34,092 nucleotides of DNA, taken from Bacteroidales bacterium UBA5371 (GTDB lineage: Bacteria > Bacteroidota > Bacteroidia > Bacteroidales > P3). Below, one piece after another: positions 6,876 through 12,877 of the stretch. Under the pieces are notes generated by a model. The model saw only the letters and a list, made by a program, of their open reading frames with translations. It did not search any database and had not been told where the DNA came from. The position numbers and the translations under genes were made by a program. Each line of letters opens with the position of its first letter. The stretch's first letter is position 1. The DNA is taken from assembly GCA_002407855.1 (NCBI GenBank), contig DHPF01000011.1, positions 1-34,092 on the forward strand. The letters run 5' to 3'.

Positions 6876-7856
6876 TTAATTTAACAAATATAGGTAATGG
6901 GCATAACCCTCCCTTTCCATACTCTGCTTAGGAATAAAACGAAGTGAAGCACTATTAATACAATATCTTTGTCCGCCCAATTCTCTTGGACCATCATTGA
7001 AAAGATGTCCTAAATGCGAATTGCCTCTTTTGCTTCTGACCTCTGTTCTAATCATACCTAAGCTATCGTCAATCTCTTCATCCAACTTATTATAGTCAAT
7101 TGGCTTTGCAAAACTTGGCCAACCACAACCAGAATCAAATTTATCTTTTGACAAAAACAAAGGTTCTCCCGTTACAATATCAACATAAATCCCTTCATCT
7201 TCATTGTCCCAATACTCATTCTTATAGGGCGGTTCTGTTGCATTTTCTTGAGTAACGGAATATTGCATATTATTCAATCTTTGCTTTAATACCTCATCAC
7301 TTGGCTTTGTAAAAGGATTATAATCTTCTGTTTCCTTGTATTGATTGGCTCTTTTAGCAATCTCAAACAAGTCTTTCCCAATATGACAATAGCCTCCTCT
7401 ATTCTTTTCTAAATAATCCTGATGATATAGCTCTGCCTCATAGAAATTCAGTAATGGCATAACTTCTACAACTATTGGTTTCTCGTATTCTTGTTGAAGG
7501 ACTTGTAGTTTCTTTTCAATAATTGGCTTATCTACCTCTTCAATATAATAAATTCCTGTTCTGTATTGAGCTCCAATATCTCCTCCTTGACGATTAAGAC
7601 TTGTTGGGTCAATGGTTTTAAGGAATAAATCAATCAAAAGCTCTAAGGAAACAGCCTTTGGATTATAGGTAACCTTAACCGTTTCAGCAAAGCCGGTATC
7701 TCCATAGCAAACTTCCTTATAGGTAGGGCTTGGATAGTTCCCATTAGCATAGCCCACCTTAGTTTCTTCAACACCTCTTATAAGCTTTAAGTAATGTTCC
7801 GTTCCCCAAAAACAACCACCCGCAAAATATATCTCTTTAATTGTATAATCATCCAT
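6876..7856 (-). CDS. msrAB: bifunctional peptide methionine sulfoxide reductase MsrA-MsrB
   Basis: Repairs oxidised methionine: the MsrA domain (about residues 5-165) acts on the S-sulfoxide and the MsrB domain (about 185-320) on the R-sulfoxide. MsrA shows the catalytic Cys in AGGCFWGTEHYLK (residue 16) and the substrate region near YHQDYL. MsrB shows GCGWPSF, RTEVRSKRGNSHLGHLF and the catalytic Cys in RYCINSASLRF. The CxxC zinc pairs of many MsrB proteins are absent, as in several fused forms. No signal peptide, so cytosolic. The IS1595-type element begins about 60 bp upstream of the start, and no promoter element is visible in that 60 bp, so the insertion may have separated this gene from its promoter. 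Confidence 0.95.
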   Translation of the reverse strand: MDDYTIKEIYFAGGCFWGTEHYLKLIRGVEETKVGYANGNYPSPTYKEVCYGDTGFAETVKVTYNPKAVSLELLIDLFLKTIDPTSLNRQGGDIGAQYRTGIYYIEEVDKPIIEKKLQVLQQEYEKPIVVEVMPLLNFYEAELYHQDYLEKNRGGYCHIGKDLFEIAKRANQYKETEDYNPFTKPSDEVLKQRLNNMQYSVTQENATEPPYKNEYWDNEDEGIYVDIVTGEPLFLSKDKFDSGCGWPSFAKPIDYNKLDEEIDDSLGMIRTEVRSKRGNSHLGHLFNDGPRELGGQRYCINSASLRFIPKQSMEREGYAHYLYLLN

Positions 7857-7917
7857 AAGACTCTATTTTTATAATTATTAGTTAGACTTAAAACGGATTA
7901 AGATTAATTATATTTTT

Positions 7918-7945
7918 GGTAAGTATTTACGACATTACCCTAAAT
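7918..7945. repeat. left terminal inverted repeat of the IS1595 element
   Basis: Perfect 28-bp match to the reverse complement of 10513-10540; preceded by the target duplication ATATTTTT at 7910-7917. Confidence 0.95.
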
Positions 7946-7967
7946 TCATAATCTAATTTTCGTCATT

Positions 7968-7998
7968 AAAGGGAATAACTTTGATAGCTATTCCCTTT
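7968..7998 (+). promoter_or_regulatory. hairpin overlapping a possible promoter of the first passenger gene
   Basis: AAAGGGAATA (7968-7977) and TATTCCCTTT (7989-7998) form a perfect 10-bp inverted repeat with an 11-nt loop. The loop region contains TAACTTTG (7976-7983), a fit to the -7 consensus, which would start transcription about 70 nt before the ATG at 8057. No T-run follows on the plus strand, so operator or transcript hairpin is more likely than terminator. Confidence 0.45.
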
Positions 7999-8056
7999 TG
8001 CGTATTTATTCCTTACATAGTTTATAAAACAAAGATACACTTAATAATCAACCATT

Positions 8057-8341
8057 ATGAATAAAACTATAATTTCTATTGAAATACAAGATGAAGGCAG
8101 TAAAGATGCGGAAATCATAGTAATCGGCGAACGAAATCAAAAGATTCTATTTCAAGAAAAGTTTGTCTTTAATAGTGAGGATTACCCGTTGCGATTACAC
8201 ATTCTATCTGATGAATATCACCAGAGATACCCACAACTCGGAGCCAGTCTAGGGCTGCTTTGTATCCGCAAATTGCTAGATGACATTGAGAAGCGGAGTG
8301 TAATGAATGGAACGCCTGATTACAGAGTAATTGACAAATAA
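8057..8341 (+). CDS. IS1595 passenger protein of unknown function, 94 aa
   Basis: The family is not recognised. It is a soluble 94-residue protein without signal peptide, N-terminally beta-rich (TIISIEIQDEGSKDAEIIVIGER) and with a C-terminal helix (SLGLLCIRKLLDDIEKRSV). Codon composition and GC content are a little higher than in the flanking chromosome, in line with arrival on the element. It is 112 nt from the left terminal repeat and reads away from it, towards the second passenger gene; a separate promoter (8377-8384) follows its stop, so the two are probably separate transcription units. It is not a known part of the IS1595 transposition machinery, so it is called cargo by position. Confidence 0.7.
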   Translation: MNKTIISIEIQDEGSKDAEIIVIGERNQKILFQEKFVFNSEDYPLRLHILSDEYHQRYPQLGASLGLLCIRKLLDDIEKRSVMNGTPDYRVIDK

Positions 8342-8376
8342 TTATTGAAATTTGAATCTAATTAGATTATAATCAC

Positions 8377-8384
8377 TATCTTTG
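8377..8384 (+). promoter_or_regulatory. promoter -7 element of the secreted passenger gene
   Basis: TATCTTTG, with TTTG at 8351-8354 upstream (22-nt spacer, longer than ideal). Transcription would start near 8389, giving a leader of roughly 235 nt before the ATG at 8625. Confidence 0.6.
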
Positions 8385-8388
8385 TATC

Positions 8389-8557
8389 GTCTTTCGAGAC
8401 AAAGTACATAACAAAGAAGGTGCCTCATTTCTTGTAAAATCGCCAAATTAAAACAATGAATACACGAGGTACGGAACAGCTCACATAGTGGGCTGCCTAT
8501 CCGTGCGTGTATTCAGGTGTTTGGCGATACCTACAAGAATGCAAGGATGGCAGTCCA
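8389..8557 (+). ncRNA. candidate structured leader RNA (regulatory element) of the secreted passenger gene
   Basis: From the predicted transcript start the RNA can fold into: a GUCU-UUCG-AGAC hairpin (8389-8400); an outer helix TCTTGTA (8430-8436) with TACAAGA (8532-8538), continued by TCGCCAAA (8440-8447) with TTTGGCGA (8520-8527); a second helix GAATACACG (8458-8466) with CGTGTATTC (8506-8514) and CGGA/TCCG inside it; and an apical hairpin AGCTCAC (8478-8484) with GTGGGCT (8488-8494). All are perfect or G-U paired. A competing helix TGGGCTGCC (8489-8497) with GGCAGTCCA (8549-8557) uses the same bases as the apical hairpin, so two states are possible. No Rfam class is recognised. Structure is seen; a regulatory role is inferred. 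Confidence 0.6.
8456..8488 (+). CDS. possible 10-codon leader peptide
   Basis: ATG followed by ten codons (MNTRGTEQLT) and TAG, lying inside the second helix and ending in the apical hairpin of the leader. Ribosome movement over it would open GAATACACG/CGTGTATTC and the apical hairpin, favouring the alternative helix 8489-8497/8549-8557. No Shine-Dalgarno is present, as usual in this phylum. It could be chance. Confidence 0.3.
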   Translation: MNTRGTEQLT

Positions 8558-8624
8558 CTTTCTTTTTACAACAATGTTAAATCTCCATAGGCTGTCGGGA
8601 GGACGAACTAACACTTATTATGTT

Positions 8625-9113
8625 ATGAAAAGAGTATTTCTATTTCTTGTCTGTGTCTTCTCTTGTTTTACAGCATTTTCTCAAAATGTTATCCGAGTAG
8701 GAAATGATTTAGCTACTACCGATAATATGGAGAAATCCAAAACGATTCTAACTAATGGCGGATTTGTAATAGAACCGATAGAAGAATTGTTTGGAATTGA
8801 CCCTGATTTACGAATTACAGCATCTAATGGTCTAAACGCTTCCACTCCTATCCTATGTACTATTGAAGCAATGGGCAAGCAGGATAGACGAATATTCTTA
8901 ATCAGTTTCGTTTGCAATAAGGTTAATCATTCAGAGATACGAAATAGTTTGCAAAACGCTTCATATACACTTCTTGAAAGCGGTAGTTATAAAGAGCATA
9001 CATTTACAATCCCTTATAGTCGCTATAAGAAAGGAGATATAATTTGCCGAGTATCTTGGTTAGATACTGGCGTAATGGTCGAGTTCATCAATAGCAAAAA
9101 CAAACCAAATTAA
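8625..9113 (+). CDS. IS1595 passenger: secreted protein of unknown function, 162 aa
   Basis: The family is not recognised. The N terminus is a clear signal peptide (MKRVFLFLVCVFSCFTAFSQ, cleavage after Ser-Gln), giving a mature protein of about 142 residues exported to the periplasm. The mature part is mixed alpha/beta with two Cys (in ILCTIEAM and SFVCNKVN), a third in DIICRVSW, and alternating strands at its end (GDIICRVSWLDTGVMVEF). The ATG at 8625 is chosen because the signal peptide starts there; an open frame extends upstream to 8517 but that part is the structured leader RNA. A GGGAGGA sequence at 8597-8603 is 21 nt from the start, too far for a normal ribosome site. It ends 9 nt before the convergent IS accessory gene. 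Confidence 0.75.
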   Translation: MKRVFLFLVCVFSCFTAFSQNVIRVGNDLATTDNMEKSKTILTNGGFVIEPIEELFGIDPDLRITASNGLNASTPILCTIEAMGKQDRRIFLISFVCNKVNHSEIRNSLQNASYTLLESGSYKEHTFTIPYSRYKKGDIICRVSWLDTGVMVEFINSKNKPN

Positions 9114-9122
9114 GGGTAGGAT

Positions 9123-9293
9123 TTATTTCTTGCCTTTCTTTTGCTTTCGTATATCGAATTTTATAGCCTTTTGTATAAGGGTTGTAAAATCTACGGGAAT
9201 TTCTGCAGGCTTTTTCAAATCTTTTGCAGGCAGAATTTCAATAGCCATAGCCTTTTTCATCTCTTCAATTGTTAGTTGTTTCTTAGTACTCAT
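9123..9293 (-). CDS. small basic protein overlapping the transposase 3' end, 56 aa
   Basis: Unknown protein: a short acidic/helical N-terminal half (KKQLTIEEMKKAMAIEI) followed by a Pro/Lys-rich part and a strongly basic end (KFDIRKQKKGKK). The ATG at 9293 overlaps the transposase stop (ATGA, 9290-9293), so it is translated by coupling with the transposase and is probably an accessory transposition or DNA-binding factor; this is inferred from linkage and charge. A 14-codon extension upstream would lie within the transposase and is not needed. Confidence 0.6.
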   Translation of the reverse strand: MSTKKQLTIEEMKKAMAIEILPAKDLKKPAEIPVDFTTLIQKAIKFDIRKQKKGKK

Positions 9294-10207
9294 TTTGTAA
9301 GGCTTTGAAAGGTTATACGATAATTCGAGTTGCAAAGTAACAAATTAAATCGAGAAACATCATCAAAGCTCTTCGTGTTAAAGCGGAAACAAAACTCATT
9401 AACATATCTTTGAAGGTGCTTCTTGCTCGTATGGTTGTATATTCCTGTTAAACCACGCTTCAGAATACTCCAAAATCCTTCGATATTATTCGTGTAAGCG
9501 TCCTCATCTACATATTGTCCACGACCATGGTCTACGACATAATGCTCGTATAATTTGCTCACAGTTTTGTATCCACACCACTCATCAGAAAATAACTTTG
9601 CCGTTCTTTTAACTGTTCGTAGAATGGGAATTGTTAATGATTTGTAGGATGTATCTCGCACAACTTTACAAACAATTTTGCCATTTCTTTCGAGCATACC
9701 CATAACGGGAACTTTGTCTTTGAAACTACGACCTTGACTATTCCTAACTTTCTTATTATAGTGGCGATTCTTATTCTTACCACCCACAAAAGTTTCATCA
9801 AGTTCGACTTCTCCGTCAAGTTTTTCCTCCATTACAAGACCAAAGCACTCACGAATGCGCTGATTCATAAACCACGCAGTTTTATAGGTTACAGATATTC
9901 TTTTAGACAACTCAATAGATGATATGCCTTTTTTGCGTGATGTAATTTCATAAATAGCGACAAACCACTTTCTTAAAGGCAATTTAGAGCCTTCAAACAT
10001 AGTTCCTATGCGAACATTAAAATTCTTGCCCGTATTCTTACATCGGTATTTTCCGTCCCCACGGTTATATACCTTTGAAGATGGGTCATAAGGCGATACT
10101 GGAATACCATCCTTCCAGCGCATCGACTCTAAATACTTGATGCAACTTTCTTCGGTAGGAAAGGCTTGCAAAAAGTCAAATAAGGAGTTGAATTTACTTG
10201 TATTCAT
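9290..10207 (-). CDS. IS1595-family (ISXO2-like) DDE transposase, 305 aa
   Basis: Catalyses cut-and-paste movement of the element. The family is shown by the N-terminal FPTEESCIKYLESMRW segment, a residual zinc-ribbon region (KYRCKNTGKNFNV; only one Cys of the usual pairs is left), the GISSIELSKRISVTYKTAWFM helix-turn-helix, and the ISXO2 catalytic core with Asp in ELDETFVGG (residue 137), Asp in FSDEWCGY (208) and Glu in NNIEGFWS (243), then the basic RGLTGIYNH and KHLQRYVNEFCFRFNT end. The ATG at 10207 matches the normal family N terminus; an upstream start at 10249 is possible. All catalytic residues are present and the frame is open, so it should be functional. Confidence 0.9.
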   Translation of the reverse strand: MNTSKFNSLFDFLQAFPTEESCIKYLESMRWKDGIPVSPYDPSSKVYNRGDGKYRCKNTGKNFNVRIGTMFEGSKLPLRKWFVAIYEITSRKKGISSIELSKRISVTYKTAWFMNQRIRECFGLVMEEKLDGEVELDETFVGGKNKNRHYNKKVRNSQGRSFKDKVPVMGMLERNGKIVCKVVRDTSYKSLTIPILRTVKRTAKLFSDEWCGYKTVSKLYEHYVVDHGRGQYVDEDAYTNNIEGFWSILKRGLTGIYNHTSKKHLQRYVNEFCFRFNTKSFDDVSRFNLLLCNSNYRITFQSLTK

Positions 10208-10288
10208 CTTACCAAAGTTTATAGTTCTCACTATATATAACTCTGGCAAGAAAAATTCTTTGCTAAAAAGTGTTTATGTGTATAAAGT

Positions 10289-10440
10289 GGAGAAAGATGA
10301 AAGACCTTAATTAGATGTAGATTCGCTTATATAAAGCCACTACTTGCCAACCTTGGGAAGTATAGCAGTAGTAGCTCTTGACGAACATATCTACAAAATT
10401 CATCTGCGTTAAATAAGTAAGACTCTTTCATCTTTTCTCC
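10289..10440. repeat. long inverted repeat upstream of the transposase
   Basis: GGAGAAAGATGAAAGA (10289-10304) pairs with TCTTTCATCTTTTCTCC (10424-10440) with one bulged base; inside are TGTAGAT (10316-10322) with ATCTACA (10389-10395) and GCCACTACT (10336-10344) with AGTAGTAGC (10367-10375, one mismatch). The nested set can form one long hairpin in the leader of the transposase transcript. Whether it acts as RNA or DNA is unknown. Confidence 0.6.
10327..10431 (-). CDS. possible small protein or gene remnant, 34 aa
   Basis: A short open frame on the transposase strand begins MKESYLFNADEFCRYV and continues RQELLLLYFPRLASSGFI to a TAA. The residue pattern (acidic helix, then Arg/Leu-rich helix) looks like a protein N terminus more than random AT-rich translation. 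The frame lies within the long inverted repeat 10289-10440. It may be a small IS-encoded regulator or the start of a lost gene. No ribosome site or promoter is evident. Confidence 0.35.
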   Translation of the reverse strand: MKESYLFNADEFCRYVRQELLLLYFPRLASSGFI

Positions 10441-10467
10441 ATTTTCTTACTTATAACAAGTTGAAAT

Positions 10468-10500
10468 AAAAAAATCGCCCAAAACTGATGTTTTGAGCGA
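10468..10500 (-). terminator. terminator just inside the right IS end, facing inward
   Basis: On the minus strand TCGCTCAAAAC, a 4-nt loop and GTTTTGGGCGA pair (10475-10500, one C-A mismatch) and are followed by seven T (10468-10474). It stops transcripts entering the element from the chromosome before they reach the transposase, a common self-limiting arrangement in insertion sequences. Confidence 0.85.
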
Positions 10501-10512
10501 CATTGATGAATT

Positions 10513-10540
10513 ATTTAGGGTAATGTCGTAAATACTTACC
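10513..10540. repeat. right terminal inverted repeat of the IS1595 element
   Basis: Perfect inverted copy of 7918-7945; followed by the target duplication ATATTTTT at 10541-10548. Confidence 0.95.
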
Positions 10541-10574
10541 ATATTTTTCTTTTCTTCCCTTAAATCAAAAAAAT

Positions 10575-10608
10575 AAGGGTAGATAACTAAACCTACCCTT
10601 ATGTTATT
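10575..10608 (-). terminator. terminator of the small membrane protein gene; first copy of a 34-nt repeat
   Basis: CTACCCTT/AAGGGTAG stem (10575-10582 with 10593-10600), and on the minus strand a T-rich run follows (10567-10574). The 34-nt sequence 10575-10608 is identical to 11083-11116. Confidence 0.85.
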
Positions 10609-10621
10609 AATTTATTAATAA

Positions 10622-10966
10622 TTACTCCGTCTTTCTGATTACAGAATAATAAGTCATTAGCATCATTGAAATTATCAAATTAAAAATTGTCAAACCCATA
10701 AACATAGAATTATCTTTGTAGATAAATGCGTAAATAATACCGCAGATTAATACTAATCCACTAACAACAAAAACTCTTAAATAATGTTTCAATAATCTTT
10801 TCCATATTGACAAACCTAATGATAATGCTAATGGAAAGAAGGAGAGATAAAACGTATTTAGATAGTTCGGTGTTTCTTTATATGTAAATTGCATTAAAAT
10901 ATATCCAACAGACATAGCTACAATTATATTTAACAAATATCTTATTATTTTTTCTTTCTTGTTCAT
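10622..10966 (-). CDS. small integral membrane protein, 114 aa
   Basis: Function unknown. Four predicted membrane helices: about 9-28 (LLNIIVAMSVGYILMQF), 38-55 (FYLSFFPLALSLGLSIW), 64-84 (VFVVSGLVLICGIIYAFIY) and 88-108 (FMGLTIFNLIISMMLMTYY), with short charged loops and positive ends inside. No signal peptide or catalytic motif. The gene has its own promoter (11055-11083) starting right after the ornithine carbamoyltransferase terminator and its own terminator, which is an exact 34-nt copy of the latter. It is thus a self-contained unit between two direct repeats. Confidence 0.7.
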   Translation of the reverse strand: MNKKEKIIRYLLNIIVAMSVGYILMQFTYKETPNYLNTFYLSFFPLALSLGLSIWKRLLKHYLRVFVVSGLVLICGIIYAFIYKDNSMFMGLTIFNLIISMMLMTYYSVIRKTE

Positions 10967-11054
10967 CTTATAAGTTTAATTTAGTTGTCTTTATTTAAAT
11001 AATAATTAATTTAGATATAAGCTCATATTAATATCTAAACCAAAAAAATCTTTG

Positions 11055-11083
11055 CAAATATACAACAAAATATATAAAACAAA
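11055..11083 (-). promoter_or_regulatory. promoter of the small membrane protein gene
   Basis: Minus-strand TTTTG (11080-11084), 17-nt spacer and TATATTTG (11055-11062), 89 nt upstream of the ATG at 10966. The -33 element overlaps the T-run of the preceding terminator. Confidence 0.65.
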
Positions 11084-11116
11084 AGGGTAGATAACTAAAC
11101 CTACCCTTATGTTATT
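11083..11116 (-). terminator. terminator of ornithine carbamoyltransferase; second copy of the 34-nt repeat
   Basis: AAGGGTAG (11083-11090) pairs with CTACCCTT (11101-11108) across a 10-nt loop, with TTTTGTTTT after it on the minus strand. The 34 nt are identical to 10575-10608. Confidence 0.85.
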
Positions 11117-11132
11117 TAATTTGTTATTAGTC

Positions 11133-12134
11133 TTAATCTCCAAGAGTAGCAACCATAACAGCTTTAATTGTGTGAAGGCGGTTTTCGGCTTCATCAAACA
11201 CAATTGACATTGGTCCTTCAAAGACATCCTCAGTTACTTCCATTGCTTCTAAGCCAAATTTCTTGTGAATATCTCTTCCCACCTGTGTTTCTAAGTTGTG
11301 GAAGGCTGGAAGACAATGCAAAAACTTAACATTAGGGTTTCCGGTCTTCTTAACAACATCCATATTAATTTGATAAGGACGAAGAAGTTTAATTCTTTCT
11401 TCCCAAACACTTTCAGGCTCTCCCATCGATACCCAAACATCAGTATAAAGAAAATCAACTCCCTTAACTGCCTTTGCAACATCGTCAGTAATGGTTATCT
11501 TAGCTCCTGTTTCCTTTGCTATTTCCTTACATTTTGCAACAAGAGCCTTATCTGGCTGACAGCTCTTTGGTGCTGCTGCACGGAAATCCATTCCCATCTT
11601 TGCTGCACCAACCATTAGGGAATTTCCCATATTATTCTTTGCATCCCCAAGATAACAGAAAGAAACCTCACTCAAAGGTTTGTCAATATGTTCTGTCATT
11701 GTTAAAAAGTCTGCTAAGATTTGTGTTGGGTGAAACTCATTTGTAAGCCCGTTCCAAACAGGTACTCCTGAAAACTCAGCCAAAGCCTCAACGGTTGTTT
11801 GGTCATAACCTCTGTATTCAATACCATCGTACATTCTTCCAAGCACTCTTGCAGTGTCTTTCATACTTTCTTTCTTCCCCATTTGAGAACCTGAAGGTCC
11901 CAAATAAGTTACGTGAGCTCCTTGGTCTAAGGCTCCTACCTCAAAAGCACAACGTGTGCGGGTTGAATCTTTCTCAAACAAAAGGACAATATTCTTTCCT
12001 TTAAGTCTTTGAGTTTCTGTTCCTGTGTATTTTGCACGTTTCAAATCGCGTGCTAAGTCCAAAAGATATTGTATTTCCTTTGGAGTAAAGTCTAAAAGCT
12101 TCAAAAAGCTTCTGTTTCTTAAGTTGAATGCCAT
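11133..12134 (-). CDS. ornithine carbamoyltransferase
   Basis: Interconverts ornithine plus carbamoyl phosphate and citrulline plus phosphate. Carbamoyl-phosphate-binding STRTR is at residues 57-61, HPTQ at 135-138, the ornithine-binding DVWVSMGE near 230 and FLHCLPAFHN near 270, all intact; length (333 aa) is normal. The GALDQGAHVTYLGPSGSQMGKKES form is that of the E. coli ArgF/ArcB group, which includes both anabolic and catabolic enzymes. With carbamate kinase 1 kb upstream on the same strand, a catabolic role (ArcB, ATP from citrulline) is plausible, but no arginine deiminase is present in the window, so neither argF nor arcB is assigned. It ends an operon with two small membrane proteins (5-nt gap). 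Confidence 0.95.
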   Translation of the reverse strand: MAFNLRNRSFLKLLDFTPKEIQYLLDLARDLKRAKYTGTETQRLKGKNIVLLFEKDSTRTRCAFEVGALDQGAHVTYLGPSGSQMGKKESMKDTARVLGRMYDGIEYRGYDQTTVEALAEFSGVPVWNGLTNEFHPTQILADFLTMTEHIDKPLSEVSFCYLGDAKNNMGNSLMVGAAKMGMDFRAAAPKSCQPDKALVAKCKEIAKETGAKITITDDVAKAVKGVDFLYTDVWVSMGEPESVWEERIKLLRPYQINMDVVKKTGNPNVKFLHCLPAFHNLETQVGRDIHKKFGLEAMEVTEDVFEGPMSIVFDEAENRLHTIKAVMVATLGD

Positions 12135-12139
12135 ATAAA

Positions 12140-12430
12140 TTAAATTTTATTTTGTTTGTTTGTTCTTTTTGTTTTTGAAAATCTTTTTAGAAAATTGGTC
12201 CCTAAAAATATGAAAGCCATAAGGTAGCCCCATACAAGGGCAACAATTATATCTACGTAAATAATACCAAGAGAAAGGCTTGTGTCTAAGAGTGTAAATA
12301 TCCATGAAATCAGCCTGTAAGCTATAAAGAAAATCAAGGCAACAACCAATGCATAAATATTAAACAAATAGAACTTCCTCCAGCCCTTTGCCTTATCATA
12401 CATATTCTTATAATCAATATTTGCTCCCAT
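12140..12430 (-). CDS. small membrane protein, 96 aa, paralogue of the next gene
   Basis: Function unknown. Two predicted helices (about 24-46, FNIYALVVALIFFIAYRLISWIF split by an Arg; and about 56-78, IIYVDIIVALVWGYLMAFIF) and a basic tail (KRFSKTKRTNKQNK). It shares order and motifs (LFN.YA, GYL.A, a final N/T-F-K segment) with the protein encoded at 12441-12719, so the pair arose by tandem duplication. The ATG at 12430 is preferred; an upstream start (12484) would overlap the previous gene and add a basic extension. It lies 5 nt before ornithine carbamoyltransferase and may be related to its regulation or to transport, but nothing shows this. Confidence 0.65.
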   Translation of the reverse strand: MGANIDYKNMYDKAKGWRKFYLFNIYALVVALIFFIAYRLISWIFTLLDTSLSLGIIYVDIIVALVWGYLMAFIFLGTNFLKRFSKTKRTNKQNKI

Positions 12431-12440
12431 AACTAAAATC

Positions 12441-12719
12441 CTAATCTCTAATATCTTCCTCCTCCTTTTGAGAACCCTTAACAAATGTGTTTAAGCTAAG
12501 CAAAGCCGTCAAATAGCCAGCAAAAAGACCAATAAAAATAATCTCTACCACACTAAAATGGTAGAAATTAATATCCAGATAGTGCATAGAGGTCTTAAAA
12601 ACAAGTGATACAACCACAAAAGCCCCAAAAATTATCCCTGCATAGAGATTAAAGAGCAGAGTTCTCTTAATTCCGCATGATTTATTGTATTTAAGCTTAA
12701 TTTTTTTAAGGATTTTCAT
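12441..12719 (-). CDS. small membrane protein, 92 aa, paralogue of the preceding one
   Basis: Function unknown. A basic N terminus (MKILKKIKLKYNKSCGIKR) leads into two predicted helices (about 20-42 and 54-78) and an acidic tail (GSQKEEEDIRD). The LFNLYAG and GLFAGYLTALL segments correspond to LFNIYAL and ALVWGYLMAFI in the following gene. First gene of the operon with ornithine carbamoyltransferase; a good promoter is 27 nt upstream and the large palindromic repeat lies beyond it. Confidence 0.65.
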   Translation of the reverse strand: MKILKKIKLKYNKSCGIKRTLLFNLYAGIIFGAFVVVSLVFKTSMHYLDINFYHFSVVEIIFIGLFAGYLTALLSLNTFVKGSQKEEEDIRD

Positions 12720-12745
12720 TGAAATACTTTATTAAAACTTGCTTG

Positions 12746-12776
12746 CAAAGTTAATACTTTATTCTTTGTGTCAAAG
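12746..12776 (-). promoter_or_regulatory. promoter of the ornithine carbamoyltransferase operon
   Basis: Minus-strand CTTTG (12772-12776), 18-nt spacer, TAACTTTG (12746-12753). Transcription would start near 12741, about 22 nt before the ATG at 12719. Confidence 0.7.
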
Positions 12777-12821
12777 AGTTTTTATCTAAAAAAGAGTTAG
12801 AGCAATAGAAGTTTTTGTTTT

Positions 12822-12842
12822 GAGAAGCCAGAATCAAGCTTA
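12822..12842. repeat. single AGAATCAAG repeat unit
   Basis: An isolated unit of the 21-nt family (CCAGAATCAAGCTTAATTGG core) between the operon promoter and the palindromic array. Confidence 0.45.
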
Positions 12843-12877
12843 ATTGGAGCTAAAACTAAGAGGTGGTGATTTTAATC

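Larger units (their letters stand above)
7918..10540. mobile_element. complete IS1595-family insertion element with passenger genes, 2623 bp
   Basis: Both ends carry the same sequence, GGTAAGTATTTACGACATTA and eight further bases, as a perfect 28-bp terminal inverted repeat (7918-7945 and 10513-10540). The flanks are ATATTTTT at 7910-7917 and ATATTTTT at 10541-10548: an 8-bp target duplication, the size typical of IS1595. Inside are the transposase (minus), a small protein overlapping its 3' end, two plus-strand passenger genes, a structured leader RNA, and a minus-facing terminator next to the right repeat. The repeats and duplication are undamaged and the transposase is intact, so insertion looks recent and the element may be active. 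Confidence 0.95.

Noticed and set aside
8517..8624. N-terminal extension of the secreted passenger protein
   Set aside because: The signal peptide begins at 8625 and the upstream part is the structured leader, so the open frame there is taken as accidental.
10289..10440. Integron attC site
   Set aside because: No integrase or cassette array, and the characteristic core sites are absent.
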